30,101 bases of DNA from Acidobacteriota bacterium (GTDB lineage Bacteria > Acidobacteriota > Terriglobia > Acidiferrales > UBA7541). The position numbers and the translations under genes are program-made. The DNA lies in assembly GCA_003224075.1 (NCBI GenBank), contig QHYF01000063.1, positions 1 through 30,101 on the forward strand. The letters are read 5' to 3'. Below are positions 7,944 through 16,344 of the stretch, one piece after another. The notes below the pieces were generated by a model. It did no database searches and was not told the DNA's origin. It saw only the letters and a list, made by a program, of their open reading frames with translations. Position 1 is the stretch's first letter, and each line of letters starts with the position of its first letter.

Positions 7944-9803
7944 ATGTCTACACTCGCAGAAGTCCCGCCAGTAAAACACAGGCGCGAGGTGATCGAGCGG
8001 GCGGTGATCCGTTTCGCAGGCGACTCGGGCGACGGCATGCAGATTACCGGCAGCCAGTTCACGAATACAGTCGCCCTGTACGGCAATGACATCGCCACGT
8101 TTCCCGATTATCCCGCGGAAATTCGCGCCCCTGCCGGAACCATTCCCGGCGTCAGCGGCTTCCAGCTACATTTTTCCTCGAACGAAGTTTACACGCCGGG
8201 TGACGCGATCGACGTGCTGATCGCCATGAATCCGGCCGCATTGAAGGTGAATGTTGGCGATTTGAAGGCCAACGGGATCCTGATCATCAACAGCGACAGT
8301 TTCAAGGAAACCGATTTGCGCAAGGCGCAGATGACCAGCAATCCCCTCGAAGACCATTCGCTTGACAAGTTCCGCCTTTTCCCCGTGGAACTTCAGCGGC
8401 TAACGCGGGCCGCGCTCCAGCATCTCGGTCTCGATGCCAAGTCCATGGATCGCTGCAAGAACTTCTTTGCCCTCGGGATGTGCTACTGGCTCTATAACCG
8501 CTCCACGGAGCCGACGGTTCGTTGGATTCAAGAAAAGTTCAAGAGCAAGCCTTTACTGATGGAGGCGAACAGACTTGCTCTTAAGGGCGGCTATAGTTAC
8601 TGCGAGGCGACTGAAGCATTCCAGATCAGCTATGAGATTCCGCCGGCCCAGCTAACCCCCGGACTTTATCGGAATGTCAGCGGCAATCAGGCATTGGCTC
8701 TCGGGTTCGTCACCGCCGCGCAGAAGTCCGGCCTGAGCCTTTTCCTGGGCAGCTATCCCATTACCCCCGCCTCCGACATTCTCCATGAGCTGTCCCAATA
8801 CAAGAACTTTGGAGTGATCACCTTCCAGGCTGAGGATGAGATTGCAGCGATTACTTCGGCCATTGGCGCTTCCTATTCCGGTGCGCTCGCGATTACCGCC
8901 ACTTCTGGGCCGGGCATGGCCCTCAAGACCGAGGCATTGGGTCTGGCTGTGGCCACCGAACTGCCGCTGGTCATTTGTGACATCCAGCGCGGTGGACCAT
9001 CCACCGGACTTCCGACCAAGACGGAGCAGGCGGATCTTCTCCAGGCGCTCTTCGGCCGAAATTCTGAGGCGCCCATTCCTGTTCTTGCCGCCTCAACGCC
9101 GGGAGATTGCTTCTGGATCGCCCTGGAGGCCTCCCGCATCGCGTTGAAGTATATGGTGCCGGTGATTATTCTTTCGGACGGGTATCTCGCCAATGGTGCG
9201 GAACCCTGGCGCATTCCCAAGCTCGAGGATATTTCGCCTATCCCCGTTCATTTCGCGACGGATCCGAACGGGTTTCTGCCATACAAACGCGATCCGCAAA
9301 CACTTGCACGCCCTTGGGCGCTTCCTGGAACTCCGGGGCTGGAGCACCGCATCGGCGGCCTCGAAAAACAGGATGGAACGGGCAACGTCAACTACGAGCC
9401 GCTAAACCACGAAAACATGGTGCGCATCCGTGCCGCAAAAGTGGAAGCAATCGCCCAGGACATTCCGAATGTTTTGCCCGAGGGGGATCCCGAAGGCGAT
9501 CTGCTTGTGGTTTCCTGGGGCTCGACCGCAGGCTCCATCACCGCTGCCATCAAGGCACAGCGCACCCTCGGCCGCAAGATCGGCCATTTGCACCTTCGCC
9601 ATCTGAATCCTCTGCCCTCGAACGTTGGCGAGGTTCTCAAGCGCTACAAGAAAGTGCTTGTGCCGGAGCTGAACATGGGCCAGCTCCTGTGGGTGCTCCG
9701 TGCGAAGTACCTCGTTGATGCCGACGGCTTGAACAAGATTCAGGGACGCCCCTTCAAGCAAGCGGAGCTCGAACAGAAGTTTGAAGAAATGCTGGGATTT
9801 TAG
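7944..9803 (+). CDS. korA: 2-oxoacid:ferredoxin oxidoreductase, alpha subunit with fused gamma domain (KorA)
   Basis: A 619-residue subunit of a thiamine-diphosphate 2-oxoacid:ferredoxin oxidoreductase. Residues 20-200 are the gamma domain ('RFAGDSGDGMQITGSQF', 'PAEIRAPAGTIPGVSGFQ'). Residues about 240-440 are the pyrimidine-binding domain ('GSYPITPASDILHELS', 'FQAEDEIAAITSAIGASY', 'TATSGPGMALK', 'QRGGPSTGLPTKTEQADL'). The remainder is the C-terminal transketolase-like domain. The complex converts 2-oxoglutarate (or a related 2-oxoacid) plus CoA to the acyl-CoA and CO2 while reducing ferredoxin, in the cytoplasm. The motifs match the KorA type rather than pyruvate enzymes, but the substrate is inferred. 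AGGATAAG precedes the ATG. korB follows after 11 bases. Confidence 0.93.
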   Translation: MSTLAEVPPVKHRREVIERAVIRFAGDSGDGMQITGSQFTNTVALYGNDIATFPDYPAEIRAPAGTIPGVSGFQLHFSSNEVYTPGDAIDVLIAMNPAALKVNVGDLKANGILIINSDSFKETDLRKAQMTSNPLEDHSLDKFRLFPVELQRLTRAALQHLGLDAKSMDRCKNFFALGMCYWLYNRSTEPTVRWIQEKFKSKPLLMEANRLALKGGYSYCEATEAFQISYEIPPAQLTPGLYRNVSGNQALALGFVTAAQKSGLSLFLGSYPITPASDILHELSQYKNFGVITFQAEDEIAAITSAIGASYSGALAITATSGPGMALKTEALGLAVATELPLVICDIQRGGPSTGLPTKTEQADLLQALFGRNSEAPIPVLAASTPGDCFWIALEASRIALKYMVPVIILSDGYLANGAEPWRIPKLEDISPIPVHFATDPNGFLPYKRDPQTLARPWALPGTPGLEHRIGGLEKQDGTGNVNYEPLNHENMVRIRAAKVEAIAQDIPNVLPEGDPEGDLLVVSWGSTAGSITAAIKAQRTLGRKIGHLHLRHLNPLPSNVGEVLKRYKKVLVPELNMGQLLWVLRAKYLVDADGLNKIQGRPFKQAELEQKFEEMLGF

Positions 9804-9814
9804 GAGAAACTTCG

Positions 9815-10843
9815 ATGACGACAGCGGTTCTTCCCCCGCTTACAAAGAAAGACTTCCAGACGGACCAGGAAGTCCGCTGGTGCCCGGGCTGCGGCGACTA
9901 CGCAATTCTCTCCGCCGTTCAGGCTGTCTTCCCGGAACTCGGCATCAAGCGCGAAAATTTCGTCGTGGTCTCCGGCATTGGGTGCTCGAGCCGCTTCCCT
10001 TATTACATGAACACTTATGGATTCCACTCCATCCACGGCCGCGCTCCCGCAGTGGCCACCGGAATCAAGGTTGCGCGCCCTGAGCTGGAAGTATGGGTCG
10101 CTACCGGCGATGGTGACGCGCTTGCCATCGGCGGCAACCACACGATTCACATGCTGCGCCGCAACGTCGGAATCAAGGTTCTTCTCTTTAACAATCGGAT
10201 TTACGGGTTGACGAAAGGGCAATACTCCCCGACCTCGGAATTTCACAAAATGACCAAATCCACTCCGTATGGCTCCCCGGACCGGCCCTTTAACCCGGTT
10301 TCGCTGGCCATCGGGGCGGAGTCAACCTTCGTGGCGCGCTCAGTCGACGTCTTCCAGGCGCACTTGAAAGACACTCTGAAACACGCCGCGGCGCATAAGG
10401 GCTCCGCGTTCATCGAGATTCTGCAGAATTGCAACATCTTCAATGACGGCGCGTGGTTCTCCATAACCGAAAAAGATACGCGCAGCGAGCATGTCATCCA
10501 GCTGGAACATGGCAAGCCGCTGGTTTTCGGGAAGAACCGCGATAAGGGTATCCGCCGGAAACCCGATGGCGACATCGAAGTGGTTCCGCTCGGCAATGGC
10601 GTCACCGAGGCCGACCTCGTCGTTCACGATGCGCATCACCCGCGGCCGTCGTACGCCTTCCTGCTCTCGCACATGGAGCATCGTCCGGGGTTCCCGACGC
10701 CGATCGGCGTTTTCCGCGCGTGGGATGATTTGCCGCGCTACGAAGACGTGATGAAGGAGCAGATCAACGAGGTCATCGCCAAGCGCGGTCCCGGCGATCT
10801 CGGAAAGCTGCTGCGCGCCGGCGACACCTGGGAAGTAAAATAG
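9815..10843 (+). CDS. korB: 2-oxoacid:ferredoxin oxidoreductase, beta subunit (KorB)
   Basis: A 342-residue catalytic subunit. It carries the thiamine-diphosphate/Mg motif 'GDGDALAIGGNHTIHMLRRN' (98-117) with 'NNRIYGLTKGQYSPTS' after it, which is characteristic of KorB. C23, C26 ('CPGCGDY'), C57 ('GIGCSSRF') and C206 ('LQNCNIF') have the spacing of the four ligands of the single [4Fe-4S] cluster known in the two-subunit Sulfolobus-type enzymes, so electrons should pass from the cofactor to ferredoxin through this subunit. It lies 11 bases after korA with GGAGAAACT before the ATG, clearly one operon. No ferredoxin or extra delta subunit gene is next to it. Confidence 0.94.
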   Translation: MTTAVLPPLTKKDFQTDQEVRWCPGCGDYAILSAVQAVFPELGIKRENFVVVSGIGCSSRFPYYMNTYGFHSIHGRAPAVATGIKVARPELEVWVATGDGDALAIGGNHTIHMLRRNVGIKVLLFNNRIYGLTKGQYSPTSEFHKMTKSTPYGSPDRPFNPVSLAIGAESTFVARSVDVFQAHLKDTLKHAAAHKGSAFIEILQNCNIFNDGAWFSITEKDTRSEHVIQLEHGKPLVFGKNRDKGIRRKPDGDIEVVPLGNGVTEADLVVHDAHHPRPSYAFLLSHMEHRPGFPTPIGVFRAWDDLPRYEDVMKEQINEVIAKRGPGDLGKLLRAGDTWEVK

Positions 10844-10993
10844 AGTCCTGTTTTCTTCCGGCCTGGCTTCGTTATCAGGATTCTGATCGTGGAACTCTCA
10901 CTCTGGGTCTGATTCTCGGAGTGGTCAGGATAAGCGCGGCGCACTGATTTCTTCCGCTCGATCCATGCGGCCCGCCACGTTCCACTTCATCAG

Positions 10994-11025
10994 GATATTC
11001 TCTCGGCCAATCGGGACGGAATATC
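10994..11025. promoter_or_regulatory. Inverted repeat upstream of the phosphatase gene
   Basis: GATATTC (10994-11000) and GAATATC (11019-11025) are perfect 7-base inverted arms separated by 18 bases, in the 235-base space between korB and the next gene. They could be an operator for a dimeric regulator. No promoter hexamers were recognised with confidence around them. Confidence 0.25.
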
Positions 11026-11078
11026 TGCCCATTCTTTGAGATTTGAATTGTGAAACCCTCGGGGATTTGTTACATCAA

Positions 11079-12476
11079 ATGAGGACTGGCCGCGGAGCGC
11101 CCCTGCCCATGGATGACCTTTCGAAACTCGGTGCTTTCGCCCTTCTGGGTGATGCGGACCCCGTGCCGCAGAGTCTTTTCCTCACCCATCCGGAGCAGGC
11201 CAAGACACTGATGCTGCTGTACGAGGTGAGCCGCGAGCTCACCTCGATTCTTGACCGCGAAGAGCTCCTCCGCCGCGTCGCCGAACGCGTCAAGAAAATT
11301 GTCAACTATCACGTGTTCAGCGTCATGCTCTGGAATGAGCAAGCACAATTGCTGGAGAGCGCTTTCGCGATGCGCTACGAGGATTCAATTCCCGTGCGCC
11401 TCCGCCTGCCTCTTCACCAGGGCCTAACGGGAACGGCCGCCGGAGAACGCCGCATCCTTCGCGTCAACGACGTCACCGAAGATCCCCGGTACATCCGGTG
11501 CGAAACCGGTGTCGAAGCGCGTTCGGAACTTGTTGTGCCTCTTCTCATCCAGGACCGTCTCATCGGTGTTCTCGATCTGGAAAGCACCGAACCTCACGCT
11601 TTCACCCCGGAACATGAGCGCATGCTTTCCACACTTGGTTCCTATATCGCCATCGCACTCGAGAATGCGCGGCTCTATGAAGAGGCGCGGGAAAACGAGC
11701 GCCGGCTGCGCAGCGATCTCGATACCGCAAGAGAGATTCAGCGTCAACTTCTTCCTACTGGCGCGCGCGAAGTGCCGGGCCTCGATTTGGCTGCTGGTTA
11801 TGTTCCGGCGCGTGAATTGGGTGGCGACTTTTACGATTTCCTCCCCTACGGGCAGGGACGCCTGGGATTCGCGCTGGGCGATGTTTCCGGCAAAGGCGCC
11901 GCCGCGGCGCTGTATGGTTCCCTGGCGATCGGCACGATTCGCGAGATCGTTGTCGACCATGCCCGTGATCCCGCTTACATGCTGGCGCTACTAAATCGTC
12001 GGCTGAACGGGGCACGGCTTGACGCGCGATTCATTGCTTTGTTGTTCGCCATTTACGACGCGCCAACACGGAAGCTCACTCTCGCCAACGCGGGCGCGCC
12101 GTATCCCCTCCTGGTCCGCGACGGTCAGGTGCAGGAGATCCGCTTGGAGGGCGTTCCCCTCGGCCTGTTTCCCGAAGTTAAATACGATGAAATGACCGTA
12201 GATTTGCGGCCCGGGGACGTCGTTCTCTTCGCCTCGGATGGCATCCTCGAATCGGAGAATGCCGGGCAGGAGGAGTTCGGCTCCGAACGGCTCACGTCTC
12301 TTCTTTCAGCCATCTCTCCGGGAGATTCGGCTCAACGGATCACGGAACTAGTCCTCGCGGCCACCGACGGCCACAGTGGCGCGGGGATTGCTCCGCACGA
12401 CGATCGCACGCTGGTCGTGCTTCGCGTAACGGAAGAGGCGTCCTCCGATTTCTCGAAGCTTCCGATCATCTACTAA
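11079..12476 (+). CDS. GAF domain-containing RsbU/SpoIIE-type PP2C serine phosphatase
   Basis: A 465-residue protein from the ATG at 11079; a TTG at 11043 would add 12 residues and neither has a strong Shine-Dalgarno. An N-terminal part of about 45 residues is followed by a GAF sensor domain (about 45-205), a short helical linker ('REIQRQLLP', typical of RsbU-like proteins) and a PP2C-type SpoIIE domain (about 235-460). Metal-binding acids are D250 ('GGDFYDF'), D268 ('GDVSGKG'), D387 ('ASDGILE') and D441/D442 ('HDDRT'). Such enzymes dephosphorylate anti-sigma antagonists in partner-switching cascades, with the GAF domain sensing a small ligand or redox state. No cognate STAS protein or switch kinase is in the window, so its target is unknown. 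It converges on the transpeptidase gene. Confidence 0.9.
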   Translation: MRTGRGAPLPMDDLSKLGAFALLGDADPVPQSLFLTHPEQAKTLMLLYEVSRELTSILDREELLRRVAERVKKIVNYHVFSVMLWNEQAQLLESAFAMRYEDSIPVRLRLPLHQGLTGTAAGERRILRVNDVTEDPRYIRCETGVEARSELVVPLLIQDRLIGVLDLESTEPHAFTPEHERMLSTLGSYIAIALENARLYEEARENERRLRSDLDTAREIQRQLLPTGAREVPGLDLAAGYVPARELGGDFYDFLPYGQGRLGFALGDVSGKGAAAALYGSLAIGTIREIVVDHARDPAYMLALLNRRLNGARLDARFIALLFAIYDAPTRKLTLANAGAPYPLLVRDGQVQEIRLEGVPLGLFPEVKYDEMTVDLRPGDVVLFASDGILESENAGQEEFGSERLTSLLSAISPGDSAQRITELVLAATDGHSGAGIAPHDDRTLVVLRVTEEASSDFSKLPIIY

Positions 12477-12538
12477 TTTTACCAACTGCCGACAGCGGAT
12501 CATTGCGGAATTCCGGCCAAAGCCAAATGTACCCCTCT

Positions 12539-12573
12539 AAAGAGAAAAGCGCTGAGGAACGTCTCTCAGCGCG
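12539..12573 (-). terminator. Intrinsic terminator of the transpeptidase gene
   Basis: GCGCTGAG (12549-12556) pairs perfectly with CTCAGCGC (12565-12572) around an 8-base loop. Read on the minus strand the hairpin is followed by TTTTCTCTTTA. It lies between the convergent phosphatase and transpeptidase genes and might stop both, but the T-tract fits the minus strand. Confidence 0.7.
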
Positions 12574-12602
12574 AAAATCACGATTGCAAATCCTGAGCTG
12601 TG

Positions 12603-13694
12603 CTAATTACCAGTCTTGATGGCCGCCGTGTTGCCAGCCTGCGCGAAGTAATTCTGTTCACGCAGCCTGCGGTAGATGCGGCCCGCCACTTCAGCAGCGG
12701 TCGGTCCCTTTACCCGGCGCGTATTTCCTCGCAGCAGAACCGCGAGTGCGATTTTCGGATGCGCGTCGTCCGCGTAAGTGATGAACCAGCCGATCTTGGA
12801 CGGCGTGGTGTGGTCGTCGCAAGTCCCGGTCTTGCCGAGCGGCATCTCGTCGCCGCCCCGGTCGAAGCTCGATTTGCCCGTCCCATACAAGACCGCGGCG
12901 AGCATGCCCTCCCGGATTTCGGGAAGGATCAGGGCGATATTCAATTCGCGCTTTACACGCGGTGTGAAATTCTGAACTTCTTCCTGGCTGTGCGGGTACT
13001 GCAAATAATAAAGAGTTCCGCCATTTGCGAACGCCGCGGAGAGGGCCGCAAGTTGTAATGGCGTCACCTGAATTCCTTCGCCGAAGCTGGACATCCGCGC
13101 GACTCCCCCATAGGCCGGTGGCGCCGTCGGAAAGGACCCAGGATGCTCGTCGGGCAGGTTGTACCCGGCCAGTTCGCCCAGGCCCAAAAGGCGCCCGTAC
13201 TTGGAAACCGTTTCAAAACCCATCCGCGCACCGAGTTGCTCAAAGAAGACGTTGTTCGAATGGGCCATCGCCTCTGTCAGGTTCATATACTTGCGGCGGC
13301 TAACCTTGAGCATGGTGTCGCGCGTGATCACGTTTTCTTCCAGGGCGGCAAGTGCGATGGCCGGCTTGATCGTGGAGCACGGAATGTAGCCGTCGCTAAA
13401 CGCGATTTTCTGATTCACCACCGTGAGGATGCGGCCGCTGTTCGGATCGACGGCCACCACGGCTCCGTTGTAGCGGCCCAGAGCGGAAACTGCGGCGGCG
13501 CGAACAACGGGATCATCGTACGTGCCGTCATCGGCGCTGGAAGAGTCGGCAAAAGTTGGAACTCCGCGATAGCGCACGGCATACCGGCGCGAGCGGGAGC
13601 GCGTTGCCGGTTTTCCAGCAGCGGGCGCCGCCGGCAGAGGAATCGCACAAAGTGTTGCCAGCAGCATCGCGAGAGTTGTTCTTGCCAATTGCAT
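12603..13694 (-). CDS. Stand-alone penicillin-binding transpeptidase domain protein
   Basis: A 363-residue exported protein (ATG at 13694; a GTG one codon upstream is less likely). An N-terminal signal peptide (about residues 1-26, 'MLLATLCAIPLPAAPAA') is followed by an Arg-rich linker and then a single serine acyl-transferase domain. In numbering from the GTG, the three active-site motifs are S108-T-I-K111, S147-N-N149 and K289-T-G291. There is no glycosyltransferase and no PBP dimerisation domain, so this is shorter than class A or B PBPs. Features such as 'AVDPNSGRIL' and 'FGEGIQVTPLQLA' are those of PBP transpeptidases rather than beta-lactamases. The likely role is peptidoglycan cross-linking or beta-lactam sensing in the periplasm; which one cannot be told. 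Confidence 0.85.
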   Translation of the reverse strand: MQLARTTLAMLLATLCAIPLPAAPAAGKPATRSRSRRYAVRYRGVPTFADSSSADDGTYDDPVVRAAAVSALGRYNGAVVAVDPNSGRILTVVNQKIAFSDGYIPCSTIKPAIALAALEENVITRDTMLKVSRRKYMNLTEAMAHSNNVFFEQLGARMGFETVSKYGRLLGLGELAGYNLPDEHPGSFPTAPPAYGGVARMSSFGEGIQVTPLQLAALSAAFANGGTLYYLQYPHSQEEVQNFTPRVKRELNIALILPEIREGMLAAVLYGTGKSSFDRGGDEMPLGKTGTCDDHTTPSKIGWFITYADDAHPKIALAVLLRGNTRRVKGPTAAEVAGRIYRRLREQNYFAQAGNTAAIKTGN

Positions 13695-14283
13695 CACCGT
13701 TTCTGCCTCTTCCGTGCCAACCGCATCGCGGTCAACCTAAGTCTGATCTACCCCGCGCAAAAAGCGATCGGGGTGAAACTTTGCCTTACACTGCACTTGC
13801 GGTCAACAAACATTCGCGCAGAGTGTTCGTCACTGCCACTACCCGGCTTGTTACCAACCGGTCGTTGCACAACGCTGTTGCATTCCACGAGCCACTTTAG
13901 GACGCCATTCATTCGATGCGACTTATTCGTGACGCGCGTGGTTGCCCATTTGCCCGAGAGGAAGATGTTCTCTCAGGTTGAGAAACATTCTACGCAGTCT
14001 CATCCTAGTACTGCAATAGACAACCAGCACCAGTACCACCCTATGTGCTTTATTTTGAATAGCTGACCGTCAGGGCAGGGGTCCGAACTTGCGCCCCGCA
14101 GGCCCGCCAGTTCGCCCATGGAAGCGCAATTGCCCTGTCACATCTTGAAACGGGCATGCGCCACTCAAATCGTGGAGTCCATCTTCCTCAAGGAAGCCTC
14201 GCCCTTCAGCGGCTAGCTCCGCGGAGGCGAGAAGATTTGGTCCTTCTGCGTAGAAGGGCACGTTTCCTGTCGAATGGTTGTGA
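13695..14283. other. Gene-free gap of about 590 bases between recA and the transpeptidase gene
   Basis: No convincing coding frame, tRNA or known structured RNA was recognised on either strand. Part of it (about 13740-14060) is lower in GC than its flanks. It contains a near-perfect dyad TGTTCTCTCA/TTGAGAAACA (about 13966-13987) and a short CTTCC-TCAA-GGAAG hairpin near 14181-14194. On the minus strand TTGCAG and TAGAAT, 18 bases apart near 13990-14020, could be a weak promoter for the transpeptidase gene. Confidence 0.4.
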
Positions 14284-15399
14284 CTAACGCGCGGGACGGG
14301 CCTTCGACGCGTCCGCGCCCGCGGCTGCACTCTTGACCTGCGGCTTCTCCGCTGATGCAGAAGCAGCGTGACCATTCGGACCGGGAGCCGCGCCTGTACT
14401 GCCAGGCATGGGAATCTCGAGCTTCTTGCGCAGCGTATTTTCCAGCTTGTCGCGAATATCCGTGTTTTCCTTGAGGAATACGCGCGCATTCTCGCGGCCC
14501 TGGCCCATGCGTTCCCCGCCGAAGCTGATCCACGTGCCGCTCTTCTCGAGCACGCCCTTTTCAACCCCCAGATCAACCAGGTCGCCTTCGCGGGAGATGC
14601 CCTCGCCATAGAGAATGTCGAACTCGGCCTCGCGGAACGGCGCGGCCACTTTGTTCTTCACCACCTTGGCTCGCGTGCGCGAGCCCACCACCTTGTCGCC
14701 TTCCTTGATCGCCTGGATGCGCCGGATATCCACGCGCATGGACGCGTAGAACTTCAGCGCCCGGCCGCCCGTGGTCGTCTCCGGGTTGCCAAACATCACG
14801 CCAATCTTCTCGCGAATCTGGTTGATGAAGACCAGGCAGGTGCGTGACTTCGAAACGATTGCCGTGAGTTTGCGCAACGCCTGCGACATCAAGCGCGCCT
14901 GCAAACCCATTTGCGGTTCGCCCATTTCGCCTTCGAGTTCGGCCTTGGGCACGAGTGCAGCCACCGAGTCCACCACCACCACGTCCACGCCGCCCGAGCG
15001 AATCAGCGTCTCCGCGATTTCCAGCGCCTGCTCGCCGTTGTCCGGCTGCGAAACCAGAAGATTGTCCACATCCACGCCCAGCTTCCGCGCATACGTGGGG
15101 TCGAGTGCATGCTCCGCGTCAATGAACGCCGCCTGCCCGCCCAGCTTTTGCGCTTCCGCGATGACGTGCAGCGTCATCGTGGTCTTGCCGCCGGATTCCG
15201 GCCCGTAAATTTCAATCACGCGTCCGCGGGGAAAGCCGCCAACGCCCAGCGCCGCGTCAATCGAAAGGCACCCGCTCGGTATCACGCTCACGGGCACCAG
15301 GACGTCCCGGCTGCCCAGCCGCATGATCGAGCCTTTGCCGTACGACTTTTCGATCTGCGCGATCGCCGCTTCGAGCAACTTCGCTTTCTCATCTGCCAT
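14284..15399 (-). CDS. recA: Recombinase RecA
   Basis: A 371-residue RecA. The ATG at 15399 is fixed by GAGGTG six bases upstream and by the family N-terminus. The Walker A loop is at 66-74 and reads GPESGGKTT, one residue away from the usual GPESSGKTT (G70 for Ser). Walker B is in 'VDVVVVDSVAAL', and the DNA-binding loops include 'EGEMGEPQMGLQARLMSQALRK' and 'FINQIREKIGVMFGNPETTTGG' regions. The C-terminal tail after about residue 330 is Ala/Gly/Lys-rich rather than acidic. It forms ATP-dependent filaments on single-stranded DNA, promotes strand exchange and activates LexA self-cleavage. The hicBA pair lies upstream on the same strand and the hicA frame runs into the recA leader. Confidence 0.97.
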   Translation of the reverse strand: MADEKAKLLEAAIAQIEKSYGKGSIMRLGSRDVLVPVSVIPSGCLSIDAALGVGGFPRGRVIEIYGPESGGKTTMTLHVIAEAQKLGGQAAFIDAEHALDPTYARKLGVDVDNLLVSQPDNGEQALEIAETLIRSGGVDVVVVDSVAALVPKAELEGEMGEPQMGLQARLMSQALRKLTAIVSKSRTCLVFINQIREKIGVMFGNPETTTGGRALKFYASMRVDIRRIQAIKEGDKVVGSRTRAKVVKNKVAAPFREAEFDILYGEGISREGDLVDLGVEKGVLEKSGTWISFGGERMGQGRENARVFLKENTDIRDKLENTLRKKLEIPMPGSTGAAPGPNGHAASASAEKPQVKSAAAGADASKARPAR

Positions 15400-15478
15400 T
15401 TCACACCTCGGTGGAGGAAAGTAGGAAAGCCGGCACGCGACCCGGGAACTTTGTAAGCGCTGCAGTGTATCACCTGGT

Positions 15479-15898
15479 TCATTTTGGTGCACGGCCAAAG
15501 TCAAACCGGGAACCGAGCCAGCCGGGAAGACCATACCGGAAAGGCGAAGAAAAAGCAAACACTATTTCCGCCTTATTTTCGCTCCGTATACAGGGACCAA
15601 GCCTCACCCGAGAAGGGTGAGTCACCGCTGTCCGAAAACCCAAGCTAGCCTTCTGGTCAAGCAATCCCAGCCGCCGCAAATCTTCATCCTGCCAGCCAGC
15701 GTTCGCGATCATCGCCCGTAGTGTGCCAATTGGAAATGTGTCGTTCAGAGCGTGATAAGCCACCACGACGCGACGCCCGTCGGCGTGCCGGTAAATGCGA
15801 TGACTACCGCGTACTCGTTGAAGCGCGAATCCGTCGCCTTCCAAAGCCCGGATGAAACGACGAGCCGACAGGCCGCGCGCGTCATACGTTGACGACAA
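15479..15898 (-). CDS. hicA: HicA-family mRNA interferase toxin, abnormal start and extended C-terminus
   Basis: The conserved HicA/YcfA domain (double-stranded RNA-binding fold) runs from 'GLSARRFIRALEGDGF' to 'AGWQDEDLRRLGLL', about 75 residues, with the catalytic His H33 in 'RGSHRIYRH'. HicA cleaves mRNA and is neutralised by HicB. Two oddities exist. No ATG starts this frame: the nearest usable codon is TTG at 15898, while an ATG that overlaps the hicB stop (ATGA, 15883-15886) is one base out of frame beside a CGCGCGCG run. Also, no stop follows the domain, and the frame adds about 58 residues with no family resemblance, running through a perfect hairpin (15603-15621). A small deletion or sequencing error may have damaged the gene. 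Confidence 0.7.
   Translation of the reverse strand: MSSTYDARGLSARRFIRALEGDGFALQRVRGSHRIYRHADGRRVVVAYHALNDTFPIGTLRAMIANAGWQDEDLRRLGLLDQKASLGFRTAVTHPSRVRLGPCIRSENKAEIVFAFSSPFRYGLPGWLGSRFDFGRAPK
15603..15621. repeat. Perfect 7-bp hairpin downstream of the HicA domain
   Basis: CTCACCC (15603-15609) and GGGTGAG (15615-15621) form a 7-bp stem with a 5-base loop. It lies in the tail that continues past the conserved hicA domain. No T-tract follows on either strand, so it is not a classic terminator; it may be a remnant of an intergenic repeat or a transcript-stabilising stem. Confidence 0.45.
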
Positions 15899-16130
15899 CG
15901 GCAGGTTCCGACAGTTCGATCGTACCCTGGTCCACAGGGATTTGTTCGCCAGCTTCGATGAGGTCCTGAACATATAGGTCAATGGCCTCGCGGAGGTTCG
16001 CAAGTGCCTCCTCATAGGTGTGACCCCAGGTGTGGCACCCCTTGAGCGCCGGACAGAAGGCGTGCCAAGCTTCGCGGCCATCCTCGAATTTGTCCGGTTC
16101 GATTGCAACCTTGAAAACGTAGGATTTCAT
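15882..16130 (-). CDS. hicB: HicB-family antitoxin
   Basis: An 82-residue protein with the HicB partial RNase H-like fold: 'KVAIEPDK', 'AWHAFCPALKGCHTWGHTYEEALANLREAIDLYV', and 'EAGEQIPV'. It lacks a clear C-terminal DNA-binding domain, which is common for the short HicB subgroup that precedes hicA. The ATG at 16130 is chosen because the family begins at 'MKSYVFKV'; the Shine-Dalgarno (GGGTG) is modest. It directly precedes and overlaps the hicA frame, giving a hicB-hicA order. Its role is to bind and block HicA and probably repress the operon with it. Confidence 0.85.
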   Translation of the reverse strand: MKSYVFKVAIEPDKFEDGREAWHAFCPALKGCHTWGHTYEEALANLREAIDLYVQDLIEAGEQIPVDQGTIELSEPAVVVNV

Positions 16131-16344
16131 CTGACACCCATTCGCCTGAATTCTCGACGCGGGCAAAAGTCTACATGGATTATCTCATGGGACCCGGACA
16201 GCTACGGTTACATTCTCAAAAGGCTTGATACTCACCATTTACGACTTGTGTTCGCCCCTAGCATCTTACCCGTAAAGGGCATGCTCCCTTTTTCAGGGCA
16301 AGGCGAGGCGTCAGCTGCGGGTCATTCTCAGGCCTTCCAAGCAC

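Noticed and set aside
13143..14066. 307-codon open frame on the plus strand
   Set aside because: Mostly antisense to the transpeptidase gene and without family resemblance; its last third lies in the empty gap and is low-complexity chance sequence.
14070..14609. 179-codon minus-strand frame overlapping the recA 3' end
   Set aside because: It is out of frame with recA and has no domain; recA itself is complete.
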